The notes under the pieces were generated by a model. That model saw only the letters and a program-made list of their open reading frames with translations. It did no database searches and had not been told where the DNA came from. A DNA stretch of 64,000 nucleotides, from positions 178,250,001 to 178,314,000 of the forward strand of contig JBITNC010000001.1 of assembly GCA_050084985.1 (NCBI GenBank). The letters run 5' to 3'. Positions 12,237 through 23,934 of the stretch are shown here, piece after piece. The stretch is from Nageia nagi (taxonomy: Eukaryota > Pinophyta). The translations under genes and the position numbers were made by a program. Each line of letters opens with the position of its first letter. Position 1 is the first letter of the stretch.

Positions 12237-12845
12237 AGGCTCAAAAAAACCTTCAAGGAAGAGAAAAGTGATTCTATTCTCTTAAACATTTGTCACCATG
12301 ACAAAAAGCCTTTGAAACTCCACAAGATAAAGCTCCATGGTAGTATTTTATTTCAAGGAATCTAAATCTTAAAAATAATTATCCTCATCCTTTCACTCAA
12401 ATCAATCCAAAATACTTTGACTAAATTCATCTAGAGTGTGAATGCCCACATGGCCTTAAGTAATAAGACTATGATTCCACCAATCATTCATAATTCCCTC
12501 CAAGTGGAGAAAGGTAAATTGCACAACATCCTCTTTTATCATTTGGATAAGGGTGAAATATGTTTATAATTTCTAAAAGCATACCCTACTTGACATCCTC
12601 CCTTCAGCATAAAACATGGTTGCTTGTATCTTTCATTTAATTTCCTTCTTATCATCAAATTTAGGGCCTCTACAATTCCCATTCACCTTCATTCCCAAAA
12701 TATCCAAAAACATCTAAAAATAAAATCCATTTTTAAATATTTTATATGTACCCTCATACCCTTGATATAGGGCTTCCATATCATCTGGAGAAATATTACC
12801 CCAATCTGCCTCTTACCTTTACATGAACATGGGCTTCATTGGTGT

Positions 12846-13030
12846 TAGAAATGGTGCAAAAGTAAGTGTTGATCAATATTGTGCAATATTTACACACTTG
12901 TGAATTGAAATCAAATGAGATAATATGGATGAACTCCTTTTCAAATTTCAACCTCTAGTATGAATTTTGATGCCTTGTTTATTTAGATAGAGTCCCCTAA
13001 AGAGGGGTTCTCTTACACTACTTTTTGAAA
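12846..13030 (-). mobile_element. tRNA-derived SINE candidate, copy 1
   Basis: The segment aligns over about 180 bp with 25985-26185. Read on the - strand both copies have a tRNA-like head: GGGGACT, then an A-box-like region (in copy 2 TTAGCCCAATAGTTAAGG), GGCAT, CATAC, GAGGTTG and a degraded B-box position. A conserved tail follows (CTCATTTG...ATTCA...ATATTGCACAAT). This copy is more decayed than copy 2 in the A box. No target-site duplication was identified. A fragment of an LTR element is the main alternative. Confidence 0.4.
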
Positions 13031-13250
13031 CTCCAAACTCCAAGATAAAACATCTTCTATGATATAGAATGGGAGCAACATGGGCCTTCCCCCAAACCTA
13101 TGTAATATAATAATTGTAGTTATATTTATGAAGTACCAATACCCTTTCTCTATATTCTTTGTTCTTAATATCTTTGAGGCTTGTAATGATAATATGGGAA
13201 TCACCTACCTAGAAATAAAAGATATCACTAAACTTAGGAAGTGATTACAA
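13031..13250. other. Noncoding, nothing recognised
   Basis: AT-rich sequence between the SINE candidate and a decayed frame. No motif, repeat or frame can be supported. Confidence 0.4.
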
Positions 13251-13960
13251 AATCATAGTAATTATTGGATGTTCTAAGTAGCTCCATCCATTCATCTATG
13301 AGGAACCTTAAAGAATCTTGTTTCTTCATCCTTAAGGGTATTCAATTAAATTTTTCATAATGTTGAAAAAGAATGAGCCACACTATATATGAAACATAAG
13401 TGAAAAGACCAGTTCTTAGGAGGTTTTTCAATTAGTTTGCTATGTTCCTTGAAATGTATTTAGGATAATTGAAGATAACCTATTCTAGGGGATGAGTAAT
13501 TTCATATACCAAGTATGAAAATAACATATCTAACCTTTCCCCCAAAACTACAACCAACATGGAGTATACCATTTGCATGTACTTAAAGAAATTGGATATG
13601 AGAACTACTTCTTTGGGCATCTCCTTCTGAGGTGGAATCACACTAGATTATTTGTAAATTTTGGCCAACCAACTTAGTATGTGGATACCATAGTACTTCA
13701 TTTATTCCCTTATGTCTATATTTTTTAGTATCGCCAATGCTTGTGAGATTGCTTTTGTCAAGAAATATAAAATCACTTTTCCATTCATAACCCTCACCAC
13801 TCTTTCTTTTAGATAGACTACATCTTGAATCAACTTAATCATTTTGGGTATTGGGTGAAATTTTCTCACAACAAACCAATATAGCATGTTATTCTTGGGA
13901 CTCTTATGGGTAACATTCCCTTTTCTTGAAATCAAATGGCTTGATAGGCTCCTATTATCT
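13251..13960 (-). pseudogene. Decayed unidentified ORF
   Basis: On the - strand one frame reads almost continuously: AISQALAILKNIDIRE, stop, MKYYGIHILSWLAKIYK, stop, SSVIPPQKEMPKEVVLISNF, FKYMQMVYSMLVVVLGERLD, YEITHPLE, stop, VIFNYPKYISRNIAN. The interruptions are single stops, mostly where Gln would fit, so a protein of more than 200 residues was once encoded. I do not recognise the family. Its setting among gypsy remnants suggests an accessory ORF of a retroelement, but a host-derived fragment cannot be excluded. Confidence 0.45.
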
Positions 13961-14480
13961 ATGTGTCCTTGATTCCTTATAATTGATCATTCTATTTACT
14001 ATGCCTATTCTCCTTTTCCTACTTTTTGTTGAGGATAGGTATATCTACTTCTTGCTTTGGGACTTGTTGTAGCCCCTTATCTTTATCTAGCTCAAAAGCC
14101 ATCTTCCCAATCTAAGTTTGTATATAAGATTATGATCTTATCTTCTTTTGGCTCAACTTGCTACACAAATTTGATACACCTTTGGTAACTAGGTTAATAA
14201 GACTTATATTATAGGGTATAGATGTTGGTGATTCAACTTAACTCGACTCTTTGTTTCAAAATTGGCTAAGTTCTTAGGATGAATTTTGCATGAAAAATGG
14301 CTAATCCCTTAAATGAAAGAGCATATTATCAATCCCCATGAATCATTAAATATTCTTATGCACCACTTCTACTAACTTTATTAAATTTGATTAGAACCAC
14401 TTGATCTCCCACTTATTGGATATATTTGATGGCATACACAAATGCATTAAAAAAAACTAGTACTAAACAAACCTTTATTT
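13961..14480. other. Noncoding, unresolved
   Basis: AT-rich sequence with no recognised domain. It separates the unidentified ORF from the RT end of the next gypsy remnant. RT homology stops sharply at about 14480, so an element boundary or deletion lies there. Confidence 0.4.
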
Positions 14481-15440
14481 ACATTAATGTACAAGAAAAT
14501 TAGTAGTCACCTACCAACATCTACTTGATGTATGATTTTAAATGGATGTTGTTCAACTGTATTGATTAATATTTGATTATAGCCAGTAAAACCATCCATG
14601 AAAGATAATGTATCATGACTAGCTATGCTATCCACAATCATATCAATATTGGGAAATGGAAAATCATCTTTAGGAAAAGCATTATTAATATCTTGAAACC
14701 CTTTTTTCCCTATTTGGCTTTTTAACAGGAATAATGTTAGCCATTCAATCAAAATAATCAATTGGTCTAATAAATCTAACATTCAAATACTTATTTATTT
14801 CTTTCTTGACTAACAAAGCTTTTGAAGGATGTATATTTATTAGTTTTTGCTTGATTGGCTTAGCCCCCTCATTAAGTGGTAAATTATGCATAACAAATGA
14901 AGGATCTAAACCAGACATATCATCATAAGACCAAGAAATAATTCTATGATGTTTAATGAACTTATTTTTGTACCTTTCTTATTGTGGTGTAGTGAAGGTT
15001 GCTCCAATTTAAACCAATTTTTGTTCATCAGTAGTCCCAATATTGACATTTTCCAACTCTTCAGCTATAAAGGTAAGCTCATCCTTTTTTTGCAATAGGA
15101 AAGGCAATTCCTCTAATCCTTGTATGTCATCTGTAATATTATCTTTTAACTGAACTTGAAACACTTAATTAAAATTCACTTCTTAACCAAAATATGCATA
15201 CTCATTGAGAATATAACTAACTTGCCTCTTTTCATTAGATTTAGGCGACTCTAAATGTGCCCCCAAGTATTTTAAAATATCATCATTAGTACTAAAGCAA
15301 TCAAATTCTAAAGGTATAGTATCATCAATCCATAGATCTTTATCAATGTCATCAAATAATTCAATCAAATTGCATTCTTTCACAAAATTAATAAGTCCCA
15401 ATGCTTTCCTAGTGTTGTTTTCACTACCCAATCCATATTT
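14481..15440 (-). repeat. Tandem duplication inside gypsy pol, unit 1
   Basis: This 960-bp unit is directly followed by a diverged second copy (15441-16410); both begin acattaatgtacaagaaa and end atccatattt. The bases ATTT are shared at both breakpoints. It covers the linker peptide (WIDDTIPLEFDCFSTNDDIL at 15183-15431) and the RT start (NNAFPKDDFPFPNIDMIVDS then SFMDGFTGYNQI at 14507-14782). Confidence 0.85.
14507..14782 (-). pseudogene. Ty3/gypsy RT fragment (first catalytic Asp region)
   Basis: The frame reads QDINNAFPKDDFPFPNIDMI, VDSIASHDTLSFMDGFTGYN and QILI. FPKDDFP.P.ID and SFMDG.SGYNQI are hallmark RT motifs; the Asp in FMDG is the first catalytic residue. The frame ends in DVGR at the element's broken edge. 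Confidence 0.8.
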
Positions 15441-16410
15441 ACATTAATGTACAAGAAACTTGGTTGTTACCTACCAAAGTCTACCTTATGTATGATTTTA
15501 AATGGATGTTGCTCATACGAATTGATTAGTATTTGATTATAACCAAAAAAACCATCCATGAAAGACAATGTATCATGACCATATATGCTATCCACAATCA
15601 TATCAATATTGGGCAAGGGGAAATCATCTTTAGGAAAAGCATTATTAATATCCTAAAAGTCAGTGCAAATCCTTACTTTCCCAGTTAGCTTTGTAATAGG
15701 AATAATGTTAGGCATCCAGTTAGAATAATCAATTGGTCTAATAAATACAACATTCAAATACTTCTCTATTTCTTTCTTGACTAACAAAGCTTTTAAAGAA
15801 TGCATCTTTCTTGGCTTTTTTTTTATTAGCTTATCCCCCTCTTTAAGTGGTAAATTGTACATAACAAATGAAGGATCTAAATTGTGCATATCACCATAAG
15901 ACCAAGAAAAACCTTTATGATATTCAATGAACTTATTTTTGTACCTTTCCTATTGTGGTGTAGTGAGGGCTACTCTAATTTCAACTAATTTTTATTCATA
16001 AGTAGTTCCAATATTGACTTTCACCAACTCTTCAACTATAAAGGTAAGCTATCTTTTTTTTGCAATAGGGAAGGTAATTCCTTTAATCCTTGTATGTCAT
16101 ATGTAACATTATCTTTTGGCTAAACCTAAAATACTTAATTAAAATTCACTTCTTGATCAAAATATGCATACTCATTAAGAATATAAGTAACTTGCCTCTT
16201 TTCATTAGATTTAGGCAACTCTAAATATGCCCCCAAGTATTCTAAAATATCATCATTAGTACTGAAGCAATCAAATTCTAAAGGTATAGTATCATCAATC
16301 CATAAATCTTTATTGATGTCATCAAATAATTCAATCAAATTGCATTCTTTCACAAACTTAATAGGTCCCAATGCCTTCCTAGTGTTCTTATCACTACCGA
16401 ATCCATATTT
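15441..16410 (-). repeat. Tandem duplication inside gypsy pol, unit 2
   Basis: Second unit, about 970 bp. It holds the same linker (16135-16449 frame) and RT N-terminus (15653-15889: LDPSFVMYNLPLKEGDK, then IEKYLNVVFIRPIDYSNW and GKVRICTDF). The fingers-subdomain motif is better preserved here than in unit 1. Substitutions and small indels throughout show the duplication is not recent. Confidence 0.85.
15653..15889 (-). pseudogene. Ty3/gypsy reverse transcriptase N-terminal fragment
   Basis: The frame shows KALLVKKEIEKYLNVVFIRP, then YSNWMPNIIPITKLTGKVRI and CTDF. These are the RT motifs K-E-I..-L..G-I-I.P...S.W.SN-V-V.KK.GK-R.C-D-R of Ty3/gypsy pol. The catalytic aspartate block (SFMDG) follows out of frame below 15650. 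It lacks the YxDD motif because the element is truncated. Confidence 0.75.
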
Positions 16411-17060
16411 AGTCATATGTGCTTTTGAATTATTAGGAAAGGAAGGCATCCCTTGGTTAGACTTTCCTAATCATCCCCATTTGTACTTACAATTTTTAAC
16501 CATATATTTATGAACAAAATGGGATGGAAAGAGTTTACCCATTTTAGTAGTCATTCATGCTTCCATTGATTTGTCTAGATGGGGTGAGATAGACATGATA
16601 GAGCAAGAGCCTTCCCCATATCCATTATTTCCATGCCACTGATAAACCTCCACAGATAGAATTTTGGGTCATCCTAAATCTTTAAAGAACATAAATAAAT
16701 CCATGTTCTTAATTATATATGTAACTATTCCCATTTCCATAATCTAATTCTATTTTTTTGCATTTTCCCCCAATGCACTTTGCTCCAAGGGCTCAATCTC
16801 ATATCTTGTACAAGTCATTGTAAATTCCTTAAAATATTCTACATTGTAAAAAGCATATGGCTTTGGATCACCAAGCACTATATAGATCTCACCCTGATAT
16901 TCAAATTTTAATTTTCCATGTACTATAGAGGGGACTGCATCTGTATCATGAAGCTAAGGCCTTTCCAATAACAAATTATATGATAATTTGGAATCAACAA
17001 CCTAAAAATTAGATACAATTGTCCTTACTCTTGTAGTTACCATAATTGTGGCTATCCCAA

Positions 17061-17336
17061 CTAGTTTTTTGATGAGCTATAATATGCCCTAATATTGAAT
17101 ATAGCTTCTTGTAGTGGAGGGATTTCTACACCTTTTTCTTTGAGTTGGATCAAAAACTTATGGGAACACACATTAATGGTTGATCCATTATCTACTAATG
17201 TTATGTTAATTTCCCATCCATCAATCATAGGTGTAATATATAAAGCTATCTTATTGAGCTTTTTAGATTTGTAAAAAGAGATAACATCACATTCTTTGAT
17301 AGCTCTAAGCTTTTCAAAGAACATAGTGGCAAACAT
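17061..17336 (-). pseudogene. Gypsy aspartic-protease remnant
   Basis: The frame contains ITLVDNGSTINVCSHKFLIQ. The expected active site is D-S/N-G-S-T/A-x-N, seen here as D-N-G-S-T-I-N. Below 17061, after a frame change, YNLLLERP and LHDTDAVPSIVHGKLKFEY give the protease C-terminal flap region (LGRPW..., S..H..LKF) and support the call. Confidence 0.75.
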
Positions 17337-18175
17337 TTTTGTAGGGACTACCTCTTTTTGAAGAAAGCATATAAGATCTCTCTATGTGTTTCAGATATGG
17401 ATATAAGATCATATAAACTAATCTTTGTAGAAGTAGTTTTTAATTACTCAATCATAGTATATATCTTTGGATCAGGTGGGATACTTATTATGTAGTAACC
17501 AAATTGGGAGCATGCCTTGGATGCCCTCTTCTTAACTAAACACAAAGCTCTTTATCCACTAAGACTGTATTCACTATATTTCCTTGATTTGCATATGTTT
17601 GATCAATCTGATATTTTCCTTTAGCAATAAGATCTAGTATGGTTTCCTCCAAGGCTTTGCAAAAATTTGTAGCATGACCCTTTTATGATATGTGTAATAA
17701 GCATCTAATTTTCCCATAGGAACATTATCATCCTATGCTATTTTTTCCAATGGTTGCAATAATCCCCTTTTCATCAAATCCCTCATAATAAACCTTGGCT
17801 AAATTGGAAATGTGTACCTCATGTCTTTTATAGTGGCAAATCTTTGCAATTTTGGTGGAGAAGTAGGTCTATCAGCCATATGTACTATTTTTTATTCTTT
17901 TTTGTAATATTTACTCATATTCTCCTTATTGAAAGGATTAGATGCATACTTGAGATCCCCTAACTCAAGTAAAACTTTTTCTTTTTACAATAATTCTTTT
18001 ATTAACACTCTAAATCCCACATTTTTATTACTAGAAGCATGCAAATTGATAATTGACAATATGGAATCTCTAAATATAGCATAAATTTCACTTTCATCTA
18101 ATTTGCTTCAAATGGATTGCCATACCTTTTTAAACCATGGAATGTACTTTTCTAGGGTTTCATTACCCCTTTGTC

Positions 18176-18367
18176 TCATTTTGCATAACTTTGTAATGGT
18201 CCTTTGCTCTTTGATATTATCTTTATATTGTCCCATGAATAATTTGACCAATGACTAGAAAGAATCAATTGAACCTGAAGAAAATTATAGAACCACTGAC
18301 TAGCATCACCTTTCATACTCCTTGGGAAGAACCTTGCCATCAAATTTTCCTTTGAACCTAATTTCAA
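18176..18367 (-). pseudogene. Gypsy gag remnant
   Basis: The frame contains MARFFPRSMKGDASQWFYNF, the gag signature (LFPRSL.G.A..WF..L) of plant Ty3/gypsy elements. N-terminal gag residues continue upstream to about 18560 (MEQMMHENIRRMDNMEKKMK region) in another frame. Confidence 0.7.
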
Positions 18368-18600
18368 TAAGAAATCCTTCTAAAAGCTAATAAGATGCTA
18401 TTTTTGTTGTGATCTCCTACTATTCTCAAGATTGGTAATTCATGCAACTATGATAGGATTTGGCACCATTGACAAGCCACCCGAACTATTGAATGACTTC
18501 ATTTTCTTTTCCATATTATCCATTCTTCTAATATTTTCATGCATCATTTGCTCCATTTTACATCATTGATGGCCCAAAAATAGCTAAAAATGTCATTGAT

Positions 18601-19306
18601 GGTGCAGATTTGTTACAAAATTTTTGTGAAATCTCATCAGGAGGGAAAGATAAATTGAATAATTAGGTTCACCAAAATGTAGACCTCAAATAATGCATAA
18701 ATGATAAATCAATGCACTATTTATCTATAATATATTATTGAAGCATATATGAAAAATATGGCATCAAATGGAAAATGATAATCAATGTACCTTCATCACA
18801 ATCGCATGAACATGGAATAACAAAAACCATTCATCAACCACCATATTGCATTCAAAGGGGTGCATGCTATCAATGGCCTAACATAGCACACTATTGGTTA
18901 CATGGATTAAGTAGATCTATGAATGGAATAAAAGGTGTACAAAAGTGACATGAAGGGTTTAATAGATCTATGTGAAGGTGGTGTTACAAAACATTGTTGT
19001 TAGTAGGATAGATGGATTTTGCATTTGTTGATGCCTCTCTTAGAATATTTGATACCCTTGCATGATACCTCTTGCATTTCCTTTGATGTGTCTTTATAGA
19101 AACATCCTGGTCTTTTTGGATTCTTAGGATCATTACACATTACATGGTTAGGGGTGTCACCTTTGATATTGGACCCCCTTTACATTATACAATGGTCCAT
19201 TACATTTATTACATTACCTTGGGTATATTTTACCCCCTTTTTATAATAAATATATTTGATACTATAAAATTAATTAATAAATAATAATTCATTTTTAAGT
19301 GTTTAT
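18601..19306 (-). mobile_element. Probable 3' LTR of the 19.3-26 kb gypsy element
   Basis: On the - strand the sequence near 19306 reads TATAAACACTTAAAAATGAA, a decayed form of the TGTAGACACCTAAAAATG start seen at 55844 and 29528. It lies about 250 bp after the integrase C-terminus, as expected for a 3' LTR. The left end is not visible and is set by the start of the next gag. It holds no coding sequence. Confidence 0.5.
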
Positions 19307-19399
19307 ATATTGGAATGGGAAAATTTTGACTATCCAATCTCACCAACTCAAAAGAATTAAATGTTTTTGCTTTGCTAATGATGTAAGGCTCAAACCACA

Positions 19400-20480
19400 T
19401 CGACGAATTAAACTTCCAGTGCCTTCCAATCTTGGATATGACTTTATCCTACTTTAGAACTAGGTCACCTTCTCTAAAAGCCTTTTCTTTAGCTTTATTT
19501 TTATCAAACCACTTCTTGACTATTCTATTCTGCTTCTATAACTCTTTGTAGGAATTATTCTAGATGTAGTAATTCACACAACCAAACATGCATCAATTTA
19601 AACCTTGACATATTATATTCTTCCAATAGTTTTAATGCTAGGAGCTCAATATGAATTGGAAAAAATTCTCTATTCTTATAGACCAAGGTGTAAGGAGAAT
19701 TCTTGATGGATATCTTCATAGTAATGTTATCTTCCCATAGAGAAAGGTGCAATTTCTTTTTCCAATCCCTCTAAGTTTTTTGAACTATTCTCTTAAGGAT
19801 ACAAAGCAAGTTTTTATTGGTGGAATTAACCAAACCATTTCCCTAAGGGTAGTAGTTTCAAGAAGTCTTCTAATAGATGCCATATTTCATTACAAACTTT
19901 ATTAATTTCATTTCAAGGAAAGTTAGACCATTATTCAAAATTATTATTATCAGTATTCCAAACTTGGTGATTTATGTCTCCACAAAATCTATGATTATTT
20001 CTTGTTCAATATTCTTTGTGGCAATAACCTCAATCGATTTGGTGAAGTAGTCCATTGTAATCAATATAAACCTATTTTTGGATGACAATTTTGGGTTTAT
20101 AACTTCAATAAAGTCCAACCCCCATTGTTGAAAAGCTTCTTCAGCTATGACTAGCTACAAAGGAAGAACTATCATTCTCCTCCTCCCCACGTATCTTTTG
20201 CATTTTTCACATTCTTTAGATATAGAGAAAGCATCTTTAAATATGGTAGGCTAATAATACCTGACCTACATGATTTTGGTTGTGATAGTATAGCTAAAAT
20301 AATGACCCCACCCTTAAAGGTCCTAAAATGAAATTTCTTGATGATTCAATCTGATTCCTCTAGCCTTATACATCTCAATAGTACTTCATCATAGCTTTAT
20401 CAATAGAGAACATTATAATTCATAATATAAGTTAAGGTATGTAGCTTGTTGATCAATATAATGTAACCTCAAGGGTTTAT
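19400..20480 (-). pseudogene. Gypsy integrase remnant
   Basis: In broken - strand frames I read a zinc-domain remnant (ISKECEKCKR), then IAEEAFQQWGLDFIEV and RFILITMDYFTKSIEVIATK. These are the integrase core motif (WG.DF-G) and the second Asp region (D.FTKW-E). IIIILNNGLTF may be the D(N)-N-G segment before the catalytic Glu. The C-terminal part at 19555-19752 (LWEDNITMKISIKNSPYTLVY) matches the LWA.R.T...IG.SPF.LVYG block. Confidence 0.75.
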
Positions 20481-20489
20481 TCTGGTTGT

Positions 20490-22360
20490 GTTCTCCATTG
20501 CCTGCAATAGTAGGGTTCTTGAAAGAGCATAAAGTGGTGGGATAATGTGCTCATGAGGGGTTTTCTACTCAATCTCTAGGTTATAGATTCATTCTTATCT
20601 ATGTAAGAGGTTAAAAGTAACTAGAAAGAGATAAAATATGAGAGTAATAGGAAAGAAATGAATAAACAAAATACAAAAAATAAACTATAACTAATTAGCC
20701 TAGGCATTACCGCACTGACAGTAATCCATAACCAAGATTAAGAATAGAAGAACTATCTTACCCTTGGGATCTCATAATTGCAATACAAAACCATAACTTA
20801 AGATAATATTTTATACATAATATTCACAAAACATTATAAAAAGCCACAAATTGCAAAGGGCAAAGTATCATTGTATTGCATTATCATATAGGAAAGCATT
20901 TCATACACTGGGCAACCTTGCTAAAATGTTTGATATCCTAGACCTCTAACAGTCCACTACTTATAAGAATATATTAAAAACTAGGTGGTTAGCCACCATT
21001 ATTGCCCTTAATTTCCCTATTGACTAAGAATAGAAATAAAGAACTATTTGCAAATGTACAACTTCAATCTATGATTATGTTAGATTGCATAGTGACCTAG
21101 TACAATAAGCACCAATGTCTAGGAATCTATAGACTTTGAATGTCTATACTTTCTCAACTGTAATCCATAAGATTTGTCTTTGACTATATCCTATTGTAAC
21201 TATAGCTGATTATCAAGGTATGATCCACTAAATTGATTGGTGTAATTTGTGTCTTTTCTCTATCGGTAGTCATCTAACTCTCTACAATCATTTTTGAAGA
21301 TCATTGTAGCTTCAATTGTGAGAACTGTGAAGGTAATGAAAGATATAATATTGAAACCTAATAAAGAACTACAACTACCATGTGGAAATGGGCCATAGTA
21401 AACACATTCATAGGGCCTCGAGGGTCAAACACTCTTGGTTAAGTGGACTTAGGTATTCTCCTTATCTCATAGTTCTCTTTTTAGCTTAGTAGGTCTTGTT
21501 TACTCTGGTGGGGTCTATTGATTTAAAAAATAGGTGTGATATCATTACTCAAAATTAACAGGTTCTACAAAATGAACCTACTAAAATATCTCCCTCTACT
21601 TTGTCCTTCGATAACACCTGCTGATGGACTAACTCAGTCCCGTGGTTCCATTATGTACGGTACAACTTTTCCTCTAGAAATGCATGAGCTACCCATTGAT
21701 TGATTCAACTCAAAAAATAACTCATATTTACAATACTACCTAAAAGAAGTACCCAAGTCTACAAAATCTAAATTTTATAAACTTGATTTCCCATATTACT
21801 TGGACATAACCCTTACTTCCCTTACAAGTTACATTATCTTCTAAACATGACTTAGATAAAATAAAAGTGCCTTTTGACCCTATACCTATGTATAGTTATC
21901 AATGAAGACTCAATTGTGTTATAGGAAAAATATATGGGACTTATTTACATAACAACACCTGATAATAAGACCCAAAAAAGACTTAGCTAGTTTTTAAAGA
22001 TTGACACTCATTATCATCGATTATATATGAGTCCTAGATTTGATCCAAATGACTAGACAAATAATGCTTGCCCTAAACAAGATGGTGATTTTAACTAACA
22101 TTTAAAAGATTAAGACCCGATAATGTAAACATGACCTGAACTTTCCTAGACTTAACAAAACTTGACAAAAATAACTAAATATACAAACTATACACTCATT
22201 GCAGTACTTACAAACTAATGAAAAAGGAGAAACAAATGAGAATTAAAAGCATGAATCTTATTGAGAAAGAAAGAATGAATGAAAGAATAAAGTAATAATA
22301 GAATGTTACTCTCCTTATAGAGTGTAATTATGAAAGAATAAAATAACTTAAATCTTATTC
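20490..22360. other. Noncoding insertion inside gypsy pol
   Basis: This 1.8-1.9 kb stretch lies between the end of the RT/RNase H coding trace (a LTRYFQRGRLINHLD stretch near 22.4 kb) and the first integrase motif. It carries no frame over 60 codons and no recognisable protein motif. It is less T-skewed than its flanks and contains a hairpin near 21553-21577 (aggttc...gaacct). I could not identify terminal repeats or a duplication at the edges, so element type is open. Confidence 0.55.
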
Positions 22361-22697
22361 TTTGTGAAGCATCAAGGTGGTTTATGAGTCTTCCTCTTTG
22401 GAAATACCTTGTTAGTTGATCTATCCAATCCCTTCATTCTGGAAGTTGATTAGCATCATTCTACAATTCTTCTTCAAATAATAGTACCAATTCTATAGAA
22501 GCATTTTGGTTAATCATTGACACAAAGTTTTACCTTTTATAACTTTGGTAGGATTTACTTCCACATCATACTAATTTATCATAGTGATACATCTAAATCT
22601 CCCTTCTCCTAGCTCCCCTTGGAGGATGCAATTCTTTACATCTGGGTGTACTATAAACACTAACACTTTGCTCTAAGATACAAAATATTTCAACTTG

Positions 22698-22979
22698 TTA
22701 ATATCCTTCATGAATGCATACATTTTTCTCAATGAAGCCATAACTTTCCTCATGGTTGTGGAGTCTTGTTAAAGAATGATATTGGGCATTCATCATTATT
22801 ATTATTTTTAGATTAAGGATGGTTGCAATACTTATATCATCTCTATAATCATAAAGGATGAACTCTTTTTTGAAGTTTATATTCTTGAGAACTAGTGCTT
22901 CCATTATTGCTAATTTTGTTCTTTTAAAGGCCTTTTTTCTTTCCATATTGTAGTGGAATGGAGTTTCTTTATTCAACAT
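22698..22979 (-). pseudogene. Gypsy RT C-terminus / RNase H start
   Basis: The frame reads KKAFKRTKLAIMEALVLKNI followed by FKKEFILYDYRDDISIATIL. These match the RT connection (F...K..L..AP-L) and the first RNase H strand (F-L-Y.D-S...-GAVL). The residue before the usual catalytic position is changed. GFIEKN marks the helix with the Glu (Y...EK). Confidence 0.7.
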
Positions 22980-22999
22980 TTATGTGACCACTCTTATGA

Positions 23000-23934
23000 T
23001 TTTGTTAAATGTTGGATGAAGCTCCTTTCAAAGTTAACTTAACCCAAGAGTGATTGCAAAGCCTTTTTTGTTTGAAGGTAAAGTCAACTTAGAGATAGCA
23101 CTTACTTGGTACCAATCAATATGCCATCCTTATTTAGAGATGATGTGCCCCAAGAACCTCCCTTCTTTAGTAGCAAAGATGGATTTATTTGGGTTTAGGA
23201 AAATCCCAAACTGTTGACATTTTAAAAACACTTTTCAAAGGTGTTGGAAGTGATATTTTTTCTATTGAGAGAACACAGTCATCTCATCCAAGTAGAATAT
23301 GATAGTTTTATTTACTAGTTCCCTAAAGGTATGATCCATTTCTCTTTGGAAGGTGGCCTTGATATTAGAGTGACCAAACAACATCATTTGAAATGCAAAA
23401 GATCCACACTTTGTGGTGAATGTTATTTTGTATTGATCTTCATATTTTACCCATACTTGATTATATCATGAGAATCCATTAATTAATGAGAAACATTTAG
23501 CCCGACAATTGTGTGTAGAATTTTTTGATCCATTGATGGTAAAGTATATTATCCTTTAAAGATGTTTTGTTCAACTTCTGGAAGTATACATATAGCCTTA
23601 TGTCCTCATTTTTCTTTCTTACTAGGACTAAGTTCGCCAACCAAGTGGAGTGGTTGATTGGGTATATGATGCCAACATTGAAAATTTTTAACACTTATTG
23701 CTTCATGGTTATCTTAATTAAATGATTTACAAATATTTGCTTATGTCAAACTAGTATTACATCATCTATCAATTCTATAGTATGTTGGATAACTTCCTTA
23801 TCATAAACTTTTAGATCATCATAAGACCAAGCTATGATTTCAAATAATTCATTGCATAACTCAACAATCTTCCTTATTTCCTTTGGGTCATTATGTTTTC
23901 CAATCTTTAGGATATTCCCGAGAGCTATTTCCAT
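23000..23934 (-). pseudogene. Gypsy reverse transcriptase
   Basis: Two open pieces are followed by a broken third. The first (23746-23934) reads ELFEIIAWSYDDLKVYDKEV and QHTIEL, the block before RT. The second (23497-23694) reads HSTWLANLVLVRKKNEDIRL and LNKTSLKDN. Below that I read ATFQREMD and IIFYLDEMTVFSQ, the catalytic YxDD site altered to YLDE, then FATKEGRFLGHIIS. The changed catalytic residue and stops make it inactive. Confidence 0.8.

Larger units (their letters stand above)
9260..12845 (-). mobile_element. Internal region of gypsy-like LTR element, copy B (5' end lost)
   Basis: It is collinear with copy A from the polypurine tract up to the gag. It retains protease and gag traces but lacks its own PBS and 5' LTR: at about 12845 homology stops and a tRNA-like SINE candidate begins. 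Between protease and polypurine tract (about 9.3-11.5 kb) several - strand frames are open for 60-66 codons but none resembles RT, RNase H or integrase. The two copies differ by many substitutions and small indels, so the duplication is old. Confidence 0.7.
14481..18600 (-). mobile_element. Ty3/gypsy remnant: gag - protease - partial RT
   Basis: In - strand order it carries gag (about 18560-18170), protease (17336-17061 and onward), a linker with an ELFDDI...KDLWIDDTIPLEF block, and the N-terminal half of RT. The linker and RT start occur twice because of a 0.96-kb tandem duplication (14481-15440 and 15441-16410). RT is cut off shortly after the SFMDGF-GYNQI block, and RNase H and integrase are missing. 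All frames contain stops. Confidence 0.8.
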
